DNA from: Siminovitchia sp047228825 | GTDB taxonomy: Bacteria > Bacillota > Bacilli > Bacillales > Bacillaceae_C | NCBI RefSeq assembly: GCF_047228825.1 | Contig: NZ_JBFEGN010000003.1 | Location: forward strand, 72,141 to 136,140 | DNA length: 64,000 nucleotides | Direction: 5' to 3' | In this document: positions 35,112 through 44,227 of the stretch, piece by piece | Layout of the letters: the number at the start of each line of letters is the position of its first letter | Position numbering within the stretch: the stretch's first letter is position 1 | The notes under the pieces: generated by a model | Told to the model about the DNA's origin: nothing | Seen by the model: the letters and a program-made list of their open reading frames with translations, nothing else | Database searches by the model: none | Translations under genes and position numbers: made by a program

Positions 35112-36573
35112 ATTTTGCTTTTTCATAGCGGAGAATCGGCGTTCTGGCTGCCTTGGTTTCATCCAGTCTTTTTACAATTGTATTGTGTGGAGCTTCCTGC
35201 ACTATTTCCGGATTTTCTTCTGCTTCCTTTGCAATTTGGATCATTGCGTCAATAAATCCGTCGAGCGTTTCTTTCGATTCCGTTTCAGTCGGTTCAAACA
35301 TCATGCACTCTTCAACGTTGAGCGGAAAATAGACCGTCGGCGGATGATAGCCAAAATCAAGGAGACGTTTGGCGATATCAAGCGTCCGGACACCCAATTT
35401 TTTTTGGCGTTTTCCGCTTAAAACAAATTCATGCTTGCAATGTCTGTCATACGGCAAGTCAAAATACGGTGCCAGCCTTCTCATCATATAGTTGGCATTA
35501 AGGACCGCGTATTCCGTTACCGCCTTCAAGCCATCCGGACCCATGGAACGAATATACGTATATGCCCTGACGTTGATTCCGAAGTTGCCGTAGAAAGGTT
35601 TTACCCTGCCGATGGAGTTGGGGCGATCATAGTCTATGACAAATTGATCGTCGCGTTTCGTAATGACCGGCTTTGGCAAATATGGGATTAAATCTTTCTT
35701 GACGCCGACAGGGCCGGATCCGGGGCCGCCGCCTCCGTGCGGGCCTGTAAATGTTTTATGAAGATTCAAATGGACAACGTCAAATCCCATATCGCCGGGG
35801 CGGACTTTGGACATTACCGCATTTAAGTTTGCGCCGTCATAATATAGTTTTCCTCCCGCTTCATGAATGATTTCCGCCATCTCCACAATCTGTTCTTCAA
35901 ATAACCCAAGCGTATTGGGATTTGTAAGCATCAGTGCCGCTGTATCCGGGCCCACAAGTTCTTTTAAGTGATCCAGATCAACCAGTCCGTCTTCACCCGA
36001 ACGGACAGTAATGGTCTCTAAACCGGCTACTGTCGCCGACGCAGGGTTCGTCCCGTGTGCCGAATCCGGAATGATGACTTTCGTCCGGTTCATATCGCCT
36101 TTCGCTTCATGATATGCCCGGATCATCATCAAACCGGTCCATTCCCCATGTGCCCCCGCTGCCGGCTGCAATGTCACTTCATCCATCCCGGTAATTTCTT
36201 TCAAATGCTCCTGTAAATCATACATAAGCTCAAGCGCACCTTGAACGGACGACTCCGGCTGCAAAGGATGAATATGGGCAAACCCCGGAAACCGGGCGAC
36301 CTGTTCGTTGATTTTCGGGTTATATTTCATCGTACAGGAACCGAGCGGATAAAACCCCGAATCGATTCCATGGTTGTGATTTGACAGCTCTGTAAAGTGC
36401 CGGATAATGTCCAATTCCGATACTTCGGGGAGTTCCGGTTCTTCCTCCCGCAAATAATCCGACGGGATATATTGATGGACGTCAACCTCGGGAACATCCA
36501 GTTCCGGCAGGCTGTATCCGACGCGGCCCGGTGTCGACATTTCAAAAATAAGAGGCAAGTTCTCTTGACTCAT
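35110..36573 (-). CDS. gcvPB: Glycine dehydrogenase (decarboxylating) subunit 2
   Basis: PLP-bearing half of the split P protein, which decarboxylates glycine and passes aminomethyl to GcvH lipoamide. 487 residues with the PLP Lys in LNLHKTFTGPHGGGGPG, plus SCTMKYNPK and HGTNPASA. It overlaps the gcvPA end by four bases (ATGA). Last gene of the riboswitch-controlled unit. Confidence 0.97.
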   Translation of the reverse strand: MSQENLPLIFEMSTPGRVGYSLPELDVPEVDVHQYIPSDYLREEEPELPEVSELDIIRHFTELSNHNHGIDSGFYPLGSCTMKYNPKINEQVARFPGFAHIHPLQPESSVQGALELMYDLQEHLKEITGMDEVTLQPAAGAHGEWTGLMMIRAYHEAKGDMNRTKVIIPDSAHGTNPASATVAGLETITVRSGEDGLVDLDHLKELVGPDTAALMLTNPNTLGLFEEQIVEMAEIIHEAGGKLYYDGANLNAVMSKVRPGDMGFDVVHLNLHKTFTGPHGGGGPGSGPVGVKKDLIPYLPKPVITKRDDQFVIDYDRPNSIGRVKPFYGNFGINVRAYTYIRSMGPDGLKAVTEYAVLNANYMMRRLAPYFDLPYDRHCKHEFVLSGKRQKKLGVRTLDIAKRLLDFGYHPPTVYFPLNVEECMMFEPTETESKETLDGFIDAMIQIAKEAEENPEIVQEAPHNTIVKRLDETKAARTPILRYEKAK

Positions 36574-37916
36574 GATAATCCCCCCAATTCTTTTACGAAG
36601 TGATCGATCTCTTCTTTTGTTCTCAGCTCTGTTACGGCGACAAGCATATGATTTTTCAGCTCCGGAAAGTCGCGGCTTACATCATAGCCGCCGATGATCC
36701 CTTTTTCCAAAAGCTTTTTATTTACTTCACTGACAGGCTGATGGAGTTTTACGATAAACTCGTTGAAATGGGGGCCGTCAAATGGAATAGAAAAACCGTT
36801 TTCCTTAAACACATTTTTCGCGTAATGTGCTTTTTGAATATTTTGAACAGCCATTTCTTTAACGCCTTTTTTTCCGAGTGCCGTCATGGCTACAGATGCG
36901 GCCAGGGCGTTCAGTGCCTGATTGGAACAGATGTTGGATGTGGCTTTATCACGGCGGATATGCTGCTCGCGCGCCTGCAGGGTTAAAACGAAACCTCTTT
37001 TGCCGTCTTCGTCTGTTGTCTGGCCGACAAGCCTTCCCGGAACTTTTCTCATCAGCTTTTTCGCAACGGCAAAGTAGCCGCAGTGCGGCCCGCCAAAAGA
37101 AGCAGGAATGCCAAAGGGCTGAGCATCACCGACAACAATATCTGCACCAATGGTTCCCGGAGGTGTTAAAACACCTAAAGAAAGCGGGTTGCTTGAAACG
37201 ATGAACAAACCTTTAGCGTTATGGATGAGCGGTTCGATTTCCTTAAGCGGCTCAATTTGGCCAAAGAAGTTCGGGTATTGGACAATCACAGCCGCTACAT
37301 CTTCGTCTATCTCGGCTTTTAACGCATCCAGGTCTGTCAAACCGTCTTTATTCGGAACTTCTATGACTTCGACCGCCTGGCCTTTGGCATATGTTTTTAA
37401 TACATCGCGGGCTTCGGGATGGACCGTCCTTGAAACAAGGACTTTTTTCCTTTTCGTCTGCCCCGCAGCAAGCATCGCCGCTTCCGCAAGGGCCGTTCCC
37501 CCATCATACACGGAAGAGTTCGCAACATCCATTCCCGTCAGTTCGCAGATCATGGTTTGGAATTGAAAAATGGCCTGGAGCTCGCCTTGGGAAATTTCCG
37601 GCTGATAGGGCGTGTATGCCGTGTAAAATTCTGATCGTGATATGACATGGTCAACGATTGTCGGGATGTAATGGTCGTACACGCCGGCTCCCAAAAAGGA
37701 GACATGCTGTTTTAAATCCGCGTTTTTGGCCGCAAGCCGCGACAATTCCTTCAACAGGCCGGGTTCGGATTGAGCTTTTTTAATATTGTACTCCCCTTTG
37801 AATCGAACTTTTTCGGGTATATCCGAAAACAATTCTTCGATTGAATCTACCCCGATCGTTTGGAGCATTTCGTTTTTGTCTTCTTCGGTCATCGGCAAAT
37901 AACGATGTTTGATCAT
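36570..37916 (-). CDS. gcvPA: Glycine dehydrogenase (decarboxylating) subunit 1
   Basis: The second half of the split P protein, structurally similar to GcvPB but without a PLP lysine. 448 residues; conserved segments are LGAGVYDHYIP, SRSEFYTAYTPYQPE, GDAQPFGIPASFGGPH and RDKATSNICSNQAL. I used the ATG at 37916, six bases after GGGAGAG, which matches B. subtilis; the frame is open seven codons upstream into gcvT. Confidence 0.97.
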   Translation of the reverse strand: MIKHRYLPMTEEDKNEMLQTIGVDSIEELFSDIPEKVRFKGEYNIKKAQSEPGLLKELSRLAAKNADLKQHVSFLGAGVYDHYIPTIVDHVISRSEFYTAYTPYQPEISQGELQAIFQFQTMICELTGMDVANSSVYDGGTALAEAAMLAAGQTKRKKVLVSRTVHPEARDVLKTYAKGQAVEVIEVPNKDGLTDLDALKAEIDEDVAAVIVQYPNFFGQIEPLKEIEPLIHNAKGLFIVSSNPLSLGVLTPPGTIGADIVVGDAQPFGIPASFGGPHCGYFAVAKKLMRKVPGRLVGQTTDEDGKRGFVLTLQAREQHIRRDKATSNICSNQALNALAASVAMTALGKKGVKEMAVQNIQKAHYAKNVFKENGFSIPFDGPHFNEFIVKLHQPVSEVNKKLLEKGIIGGYDVSRDFPELKNHMLVAVTELRTKEEIDHFVKELGGLS

Positions 37917-37933
37917 CTTTTTCTCTCCCATCC

Positions 37934-39040
37934 TCATTTTTTTGGACGTTGATAAAATGGCGTTTGGATGATTTTCGCTTTTAAGCGCTTTTTGCGCACT
38001 GCCACTTCCAGTTCCTTCCCGGCTTCACTATATTCGGCCTTAATCAGGGCAAGGCCGATATTTTTTTGCAACGTGGGAGATTGTGTTCCCGATGTCACGA
38101 ACCCGATTTCTTCATCATTGCAAAAAACGGGGTAGCCATGCCTCGGAATGCCCCGGTCCAGCATTTCGATTCCCACAAGCCTTCTTGAAATGCCGTTTTC
38201 CTTCTGTTTTGACAGCGCTTCTTTTCCGATAAAGTCTTCTTCTTTATTGAATTTTACGGCAAACCCGATGCCGGCTTCCAAAGGAGAAATTTCCGGGGAC
38301 AATTCCTGTCCATAAAGCGGCAAAGACGCCTCAAAACGAAGCGTATCCCTTGCACCGAGCCCGCAAGGCATCATCCCCTCATCTTTGCCTGCTTCCAGCA
38401 AATCCTCCCATATTTGAACGGAATCTTTCGGTTTGCAGTAAATTTCAAATCCGTCTTCACCCGTGTACCCCGTCCGGGAAACAAGCGCTTTCGCTCCGTT
38501 TAGATCTACGTTTTGTTGGAATTTGAAAAATTTGATTGCGCTTAAATCCGCATTATTGACAATTTTTTGCAAAATCCGCTCCGCTTTCGGTCCCTGAATG
38601 GCAATCAAGGCATATTCGTCCGAGACATTTTCAACTTCTACATCTGCGACCCTATGCTGTTTCATCCAGTCAAAATCTTTATCCGTGTTGGCGGCATTTA
38701 CGATCAGCAAATAATCTTCTTCATCCAGCCGATATATGAGCAAATCGTCTACGACTCCGCCATCTTCATAACACATCGCCGTATACTGCGCTCCGCCCTT
38801 CTTTAGTTTGGACAAATCATTCGTCATCAGCTTTTGAAGAAACGATTCACTTGCCTTGCCCGTCACCAGAATTTCCCCCATATGGGAAACATCAAAGATG
38901 CCCGCTCTTTCTCTGACGGCTTCGTGTTCTTCTTTGATGCTGGAAAACTGGACAGGAAGATCCCATCCGCCAAAATCAATCGTCTTTGCCCCGTATTTTT
39001 CGTACAAAGCATACAAAGGCGTTCGTTTTAATCCTGCCAT
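37934..39040 (-). CDS. gcvT: Aminomethyltransferase (glycine cleavage T protein)
   Basis: Transfers the methylene group from aminomethyl-lipoyl GcvH to tetrahydrofolate, releasing ammonia. 368 residues with DFGGWDLPVQFSSI, GIFDVSHMGEI and GARDTLRFEA, the last binding folate/aminomethyl. First gene of gcvT-gcvPA-gcvPB, directly after a glycine riboswitch. ATG at 39040 behind AAGGAGG. Confidence 0.97.
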   Translation of the reverse strand: MAGLKRTPLYALYEKYGAKTIDFGGWDLPVQFSSIKEEHEAVRERAGIFDVSHMGEILVTGKASESFLQKLMTNDLSKLKKGGAQYTAMCYEDGGVVDDLLIYRLDEEDYLLIVNAANTDKDFDWMKQHRVADVEVENVSDEYALIAIQGPKAERILQKIVNNADLSAIKFFKFQQNVDLNGAKALVSRTGYTGEDGFEIYCKPKDSVQIWEDLLEAGKDEGMMPCGLGARDTLRFEASLPLYGQELSPEISPLEAGIGFAVKFNKEEDFIGKEALSKQKENGISRRLVGIEMLDRGIPRHGYPVFCNDEEIGFVTSGTQSPTLQKNIGLALIKAEYSEAGKELEVAVRKKRLKAKIIQTPFYQRPKK

Positions 39041-39081
39041 TGTCCTTCCTCCTTGTCATCTTTTATGTAACATCAGGCAAC

Positions 39082-39296
39082 AAAAAAAGACAGAAAAGCC
39101 TTATGAAAAGGTTCTCTGTCTTGGGACCTGAAAGTTTGACCGCTTTAAAATCGGCTTTCTTCTTTGGTGGTTTTCTTGTTTAAAGAAAACGCTCTCCAGA
39201 GTTGCGTCAAACAAGAGTCTTTTTGCCTGAGAGATTCGCACGTTTCGTACTTGCTCCTTCGGCGCCGTCAATCCATTCGGTCTCTCCTCTTGTCTT
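39082..39296 (-). promoter_or_regulatory. Tandem glycine riboswitch with terminator
   Basis: The minus strand starts GACAAGAGGAGAGACCG and contains two glycine aptamers. Aptamer 1 (about 39296-39208) has GCGCCGAAGGAGCAAG and GAATCTCTCAGGCAAAAAGA. Aptamer 2 (about 39201-39114) has CTCTGGAGAG, CCAAAGAAGAAAGCC and AACTTTCAGGTCCCAAGAC. An intrinsic terminator follows (39122-39082: AAGACAGA...TTCTGTCTT then T run). Its 5' arm shares bases with the closing stem of aptamer 2, so glycine should favour read-through into gcvT, an ON switch. Confidence 0.95.
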
Positions 39297-39432
39297 CATT
39301 CGCCTATATTCTGTTTGGGACTGGTTATACTATAAATGTGTGAAACTGGCTAGTTACACACATCGTACCATTCTTTCTCCAATTGTTCAAACATTTTCCT
39401 TAAAAATATAAAGAAAGGAGAGGAGATTCGCA

Positions 39433-41133
39433 ATGAAAGTACCTATTCAATTTGATGGCCAATGGCTTCCGGGTTTCCTGGAGCGAATCGAACAGGATGG
39501 CCCCTGGGCCAATCAGCAATTGTTCAAGCTCGCATTGATGGCTGAAAAGCATCTGCTCGTTCCTGACTTTGAGGGCCTTGTTGCACCGAATCATTTGCCC
39601 CAGCTAACATTATTGCCCCATCAATTGGAAACGGCCACTGTTGTTGTGGAAAACATGCACGGCAAAGCGATCTTGGCCGATGAAGTGGGGCTTGGAAAAA
39701 CAATTGAGGCCGGCTTGATCTTAAAAGAATACATGATTCGCGGCCTTGTCAAACGGGCATTAATCCTTGTCCCCGCCTCTCTCGTTTCCCAATGGACATA
39801 CGAGTTGAATTCAAAATTCCATATTCACGCCGTACCGGCAACGAAAAGCTATGTATGGGGCCAATATGACTGCATCGTTTCATCGATTGATACGGCAAAA
39901 CGAAGTCCCCATTGTGATATCATTTCCGAACAGTCTTTTGATTTCATCATTGTCGATGAGGCTCACAAGCTCAAAAACCATAAAACGAAAAATTATCAGT
40001 TCGTCCAATCTCTCCGGAAAAAATTTTGCCTGCTGCTTACGGCAACACCGATACAAAATAAAATCGAAGAGATTTTCTACCTTGTCTCCCTGTTAAAACC
40101 CGGGCATCTCGGGAGCCAAAACAGTTTTTTGGAGAAATATAAAAATAAAAATTTATCAAAGCAAGAAAATGAGTATTTAAAAAGCCTGGTAAATAAAGTC
40201 ATGATTCGGAACAGAAGAGCCGACACCGGAATTGAATGGACGAAGCGCCATGTTGAAACGATTCCGATTGAATTCAGCAAAGAAGAACGCGAGCTATATA
40301 ACGGGATTGATATATTAAGGGAGTCCGGTGAACAGTATGCGGCAAATGCTTTTTCGATTATTACGTTGCAGCGGGAGGCATGCAGCAGCAGGGAAGCCGT
40401 TTATTTAACGTTAAAAAACATGCTGCAAAAACATGAAAACCCGTCAGATGGATATGTGGAAAAACTAAAGTTTCTGCAAACGAAAATAGATGCCGTATCG
40501 CAAAACTCCAAGGCATTGAAAGCCCTCGAGCTGATCAAAAAAATCAATGATAAAGTGATTATTTTTACGGAATATCGTGCCACCCAATTATATTTGCAGT
40601 GGTTTTTGCAGCAGCACGGGATTAAGTCCGTTCCGTTTCGCGGCGGCTTTAAGCGCGGGAAAAAGGATTGGATGAGGGAGTTGTTCAAAAATCGCGTCCA
40701 AGTGCTCATCGCCACCGAAGCCGGGGGAGAGGGGATCAACTTGCAGTTTTGCAACCAGGTCATCAATTTCGACTTGCCATGGAATCCGATGCGCCTGGAA
40801 CAAAGAATCGGCCGTGTACACCGGCTCGGGCAGGAAGAAGATGTATATATATATAACTTTGCCGTAAAAAATACCATTGAAGAGCACATTGTCAATTTGC
40901 TTACAAAAAAAATAAAGCTCTTTGAGCGCGTAATCGGAGAACTGGATGATATTTTGGCCAAGCTGGAGTTCGGCAGTATCGAGGAACATATGCTGGATAT
41001 TTTCAGGGACTCGAAATCGGAAGGAGAGCTCAAGGTGAAAATGGCCAACCTTTCCGCCTTGATCGAGTTTGCCGATTCCATTAGAGAGGAACGTGAAAAT
41101 AATGCTTCAACAAGAAATTCATCAATATCTTGA
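39433..41133 (+). CDS. yqhH: SNF2/SWI2 family helicase-like ATPase YqhH
   Basis: 566 residues with superfamily 2 motifs: I DEVGLGKTIEAG, II VDEAHKLKN, III LLTATPIQN, V IATEAGGEGINLQFC and VI RLEQRIGRVHRLGQ. The set is complete, so it is probably an active DNA-dependent ATPase/translocase of the RapA/HepA type. Cellular role unknown. Divergent from gcvT across the riboswitch region. ATG at 39433 after AAAGGAGAGGAG. Its 3' end overlaps yqhG. Confidence 0.93.
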   Translation: MKVPIQFDGQWLPGFLERIEQDGPWANQQLFKLALMAEKHLLVPDFEGLVAPNHLPQLTLLPHQLETATVVVENMHGKAILADEVGLGKTIEAGLILKEYMIRGLVKRALILVPASLVSQWTYELNSKFHIHAVPATKSYVWGQYDCIVSSIDTAKRSPHCDIISEQSFDFIIVDEAHKLKNHKTKNYQFVQSLRKKFCLLLTATPIQNKIEEIFYLVSLLKPGHLGSQNSFLEKYKNKNLSKQENEYLKSLVNKVMIRNRRADTGIEWTKRHVETIPIEFSKEERELYNGIDILRESGEQYAANAFSIITLQREACSSREAVYLTLKNMLQKHENPSDGYVEKLKFLQTKIDAVSQNSKALKALELIKKINDKVIIFTEYRATQLYLQWFLQQHGIKSVPFRGGFKRGKKDWMRELFKNRVQVLIATEAGGEGINLQFCNQVINFDLPWNPMRLEQRIGRVHRLGQEEDVYIYNFAVKNTIEEHIVNLLTKKIKLFERVIGELDDILAKLEFGSIEEHMLDIFRDSKSEGELKVKMANLSALIEFADSIREERENNASTRNSSIS

Positions 41134-41893
41134 AAGCTTCTTTGATGCGACGCAATGTACCATTCTGGAAAACGGCCCCGGTTTTTTAACCGTACAGCTT
41201 ACGATAGAGATGGACAAAGAGCTAATGAACCGGCCATTTTATTGGACATATTTGGAAAAGACGGGTGGAACGCCCAATCCGGAAAAACTGACATTCATCA
41301 CAGATGAGGAAAAAGCCCCCGAGAGCATAAAGGGCGAATATATACATTTCGGCGCACCCCGCCTTCACCAATTATTCCGGACAGCCAAAAAAATGGCTGC
41401 CTATATCCGGTTGTACGAACAGCCCGATACCCCTCCTTTTCAGTCGGTTCCGCTTTATCCGTGGCTGAATGTAAATATGAAAATATCATACTGCTCCGAC
41501 AGGAAACGGGATGTCCTGAGGTCCTTCGGGCTCCATTTGATCAACGGCATGCTGGTAGACCATTTTATCGAAAAAATGCAAAGCCGCCGGCTCGTCCCAA
41601 AAATACCCGACTATTGTTTTACGATATCCCCAATCATCAAACCCGGCAGCGGTTTAAAAAGGATTGAAACATTTGTCACAAATGACATTGCGGCCAGTGA
41701 CCATTCTTGGGCCGAAGCGGCCAAAAAAAGGCAGGAAGAAGATTTAAAGCTTCTGGACCAATTTTATGCCGATCAAGTTGAAAAGCCGGAAACGTACGAG
41801 ATTGAGAAAAAAGCACTGATTGAGCAATATGAACCTGCAATTCATATTGAAATTGTAAACGGCGGCATTTTTTACCTTGCCTCGCCAATTTGA
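41102..41893 (+). CDS. yqhG: Conserved protein YqhG
   Basis: 264 residues, YqhG family, function unknown. It opens with MLQQEIHQYLESFFDAT, has the conserved RPFYWTYLEKTGGTPNPEKL and a charged helical C-terminal region (about 195-245). No membrane segment or catalytic motif that I recognise. It overlaps the yqhH end by 32 bp, so they are co-expressed, as in B. subtilis. An ATG at 41102 fits family starts; AGAGG is 11 bases upstream. A GTG three codons earlier is possible. Confidence 0.87.
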   Translation: MLQQEIHQYLESFFDATQCTILENGPGFLTVQLTIEMDKELMNRPFYWTYLEKTGGTPNPEKLTFITDEEKAPESIKGEYIHFGAPRLHQLFRTAKKMAAYIRLYEQPDTPPFQSVPLYPWLNVNMKISYCSDRKRDVLRSFGLHLINGMLVDHFIEKMQSRRLVPKIPDYCFTISPIIKPGSGLKRIETFVTNDIAASDHSWAEAAKKRQEEDLKLLDQFYADQVEKPETYEIEKKALIEQYEPAIHIEIVNGGIFYLASPI

Positions 41894-42200
41894 ATCTTTC
41901 ATGGCTCGATGTTAGGAACAGAGGGTATGACACTGCGGCTAGCGGTGCTCTTATTTGCCAAAGCTATTCCGCAGGTCCTGTTCCCGGCCACAAAGAAGAT
42001 GCAGCAGGCCAATCAATGGATTGGAAGATGTGCAAGTTGAACATTAGTACAGTTTCGAAATCAAAATCTCCTCGATTGATTCAATATGGAAATTATATAA
42101 AATGAACTTTTGAATGCAACATTAAAATCTGACAAAAAGCCATTGCGTCCAGTCATTGGTCTTCCATCTTTTTTTGACTATTCGTATTCTATACCCGAAA
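41894..42200. other. Unassigned interval after yqhG
   Basis: No ribosome-site-supported gene. A 43-codon frame from about 41919 to 42050 lacks a ribosome site and any family I recognise. In B. subtilis sinI and sinR begin just after yqhG; neither is present. Confidence 0.4.
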
Positions 42201-42203
42201 AGA

Positions 42204-42375
42204 TCGGTAATGGGATTCCGTTTCTTTGACCGTTTTCAGGGAAATAGTGCCAGCGCGGGCAATGGGAGCCCGTCCCTTTGACCGTTTTCGGCGAAATAAC
42301 GCCAGCACGGGCAATGGGGGCCCGTTCCTTTGACCGTTTTCAGGGAAATAACGATAGCGCGGGCAATGGCATTGG
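42204..42375. repeat. 52-bp tandem repeat, about 3.3 copies
   Basis: Copies begin at about 42204, 42256, 42308 and 42360. The shared unit is CGGGCAATGGGAGCCCG, then TCCCTTTGACCGTTTTC, then a GCGAAATAACGCCAGCA-like part. The first part can fold into a CGGGC/GCCCG hairpin in copies two and three. Copies differ at several positions, so the array is not a very recent expansion. Confidence 0.85.
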
Positions 42376-42462
42376 CCTGCCGGGCCAATTCATAATGAAT
42401 ACCGATCGTCTAAAATGATTGCGTGTTAAACTCTTACATCCATTGTATATAGCAAAAAAATG

Positions 42463-43119
42463 TTATTTCTCCCAAATCAATACTGCACGTTTTAAAATTG
42501 AATCCCAAGACTCTTTTCCAGTAGCGATTTTTTCGACATCATAATCTGCATAATACACAGCATCAATTTTTTCACTTTCAGCAAGCTTAAAGATATATTC
42601 TTGTTCATCATTTTTTTCATTTTTAATCAGATTTCTTGTAGGAGAATCGGCAAATGTTTTCGTATAAAAAATAAAACTTATATTCTTTTTCTCTCCATCA
42701 ATTTCAAGTGAAAAAGGATGCGTTCCATGAACAGTAGCATAGCTTTCGCCATAATAATGAGAAACCAATTGATGATCATTTTGCATTTCAATTTTAATTA
42801 GATTTCCCGAATATGGAATAACCCTTTCATAATAAAAAACATACGCAAACGCGCCTAATAAAGTAATAGCTGTTGCTAAAACGGAAACAATTGAAATCAT
42901 CACTTTTTTCTTACGCCATTTTTTGCTGATCTTATCAAAAAGAGAGTCTTTATTTTCTGCCGGAATATAAAGCTTGCGTTTCATGGATTCATATTCCTTT
43001 TGACATGTTTCACACTGCTTTAAATGCCTGTCTACCATTTCTTTCGTGTCTTGACTGACTACCTCGTCCATATAAAGAGGCAAAACATCTTGAATAATGG
43101 TGCATTTAATCTCTTTCAT
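42463..43119 (-). CDS. Zinc-finger anti-sigma factor
   Basis: 218 residues. The N-terminal cytoplasmic zf-HC2 domain has the HLKQCETCQ (HxxxCxxC) zinc motif at about 32-40; a single membrane helix (about 73-96) leads to an extracellular domain of ~120 residues with no family I recognise. It overlaps the ECF sigma gene by 14 bp, the standard arrangement for a sigma/anti-sigma pair, so it should hold that sigma factor inactive until an envelope signal arrives. Lower G+C than the flanks. Confidence 0.85.
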   Translation of the reverse strand: MKEIKCTIIQDVLPLYMDEVVSQDTKEMVDRHLKQCETCQKEYESMKRKLYIPAENKDSLFDKISKKWRKKKVMISIVSVLATAITLLGAFAYVFYYERVIPYSGNLIKIEMQNDHQLVSHYYGESYATVHGTHPFSLEIDGEKKNISFIFYTKTFADSPTRNLIKNEKNDEQEYIFKLAESEKIDAVYYADYDVEKIATGKESWDSILKRAVLIWEK

Positions 43120-43600
43120 GATTCATCTCCTCCATATACTCAATAATTTTTTTCCTTGCTCTGTAAAAAGTTACCCTTGCCCAACCCGAGCTTTTCCCAA
43201 AAAGTCTTCCTATTTTCTCAAAAGGTAATTCGCCAAAAGTGCGTAGTGAAAAGACTTCTTTATATGGCTCATCCATAGAGTGAAGAAACTGATGAACGAT
43301 AAATGCCTCTTCCTCATTCATCAAATGCTTTACAATTTGCACTTCCGTCATTGGTTCTTCTATGAAATCCGAATCTATTTGTTTTTTCTTTCTTCTGTAA
43401 TGCGAGAAATATGTATTTTTGGCAATAGTAAAAAGCCATGCTCGAATATCTTTGGAGCCATCGAATGTTTGAATTGCCTTTAACGCTTTAAAAATAGCCT
43501 CTTGCGTAATTTCTTCAGCTATACTCTCATCATGACTTAAAGATTTAATAAACAAATAAACTTCTTGAAAGTATTTCCGATAGATATCCTCAAAGTCCAT
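43106..43600 (-). CDS. ECF-type RNA polymerase sigma factor
   Basis: 164 residues with region 2 (about 8-75: DIYRKYFQEVYLFI, AEEITQEAIFKAL, IRAWLFTIAKNTYFSHYRR) and region 4 (about 105-160: YKEVFSLRTFGELPFEKIGRLFGKS). Region 3 is absent, defining the ECF class. Encoded directly ahead of its anti-sigma factor. Target genes unknown; no matching ECF -35 (AAC) that I would trust is seen before it. Base composition is noticeably AT-rich, suggesting transfer into the sin/tas locus. Confidence 0.9.
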   Translation of the reverse strand: MDFEDIYRKYFQEVYLFIKSLSHDESIAEEITQEAIFKALKAIQTFDGSKDIRAWLFTIAKNTYFSHYRRKKKQIDSDFIEEPMTEVQIVKHLMNEEEAFIVHQFLHSMDEPYKEVFSLRTFGELPFEKIGRLFGKSSGWARVTFYRARKKIIEYMEEMNHERD

Positions 43601-43678
43601 CTCTTTTCACCCTTTTACTTATATAACTCTCGGAATGGGCGTTCGTTACAAAAATTCTTTAAATATTTTTTTAGAAAA

Positions 43679-43722
43679 TAAAAAAGCCGATCAAATCCAT
43701 ATAGGATCGTCGACTTTTTGTG
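43679..43722 (-). terminator. Terminator after the coiled-coil gene
   Basis: The minus strand has AAAGTCGACGATCC and GGATTTGATCGGCTTTTTT, a stem with G-U pairs ending in six T residues. Confidence 0.65.
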
Positions 43723-43737
43723 TTTTTTCCGCCAGTT

Positions 43738-44046
43738 TTATTTCGCCTTTTTCAGCATCACAACATCGGCCTTAGTGGACACCATTTCATCTGCCAAAAC
43801 AGAGATTTTGGCATCCACTCTCTCAATCTTTTCACTTAAATTTTTCTCAACTGCATCAATTTTTTGCTCAACTGCATCAATTCTGCCCTCAAGCGAATCC
43901 ATTCTATCCTCAAGCGAATCCATTCTTTTTTCAATAGAGGATATTCGGTTTTCAAGCGACTCTAATTGCCCGGTTACCTTTTCTTCCGTAGCCTTTAATT
44001 GATCCGACAACTCCATGATTGCTTGTAAAATGGCTTTACTCTCCAT
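43738..44046 (-). CDS. Small coiled-coil protein with heptad repeats
   Basis: 102 residues, almost entirely one amphipathic helix. The middle is built of near-identical seven-residue units (MDSLEDR, MDSLEGR, IDAVEQK, IDAVEKN), encoded by 21-bp DNA repeats. This predicts a trimeric or longer coiled coil. No membrane segment. No family function is known to me. It stands alone with its own terminator. Confidence 0.7.
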   Translation of the reverse strand: MESKAILQAIMELSDQLKATEEKVTGQLESLENRISSIEKRMDSLEDRMDSLEGRIDAVEQKIDAVEKNLSEKIERVDAKISVLADEMVSTKADVVMLKKAK

Positions 44047-44227
44047 TTTTCACCTCTCCATCTGCCGTTTTGCTGTTATGTTTCATTATACCATACTGAA
44101 AGGGGCGTACTCCGAAAAATGGATTAAAAGTAGTTCGACAGCATCGTCACCCGCACGAAGAAAAAGCGTAAGCTTTTTCGAGGACGCCGCTGCTTGAGCC
44201 TCGTGTTTCCTTTATCTCGTCGGAGGC

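Noticed and set aside
41919..42050. 43-codon frame MLGTEGMTLRLAVLLFAK after yqhG
   Set aside because: Hydrophobic start is suggestive, but there is no ribosome site and no family match that I recognise.
42204..42375. CRISPR array
   Set aside because: The 52-bp period consists of one continuous repeating unit with no unique spacers between constant repeats, and no cas genes are nearby.
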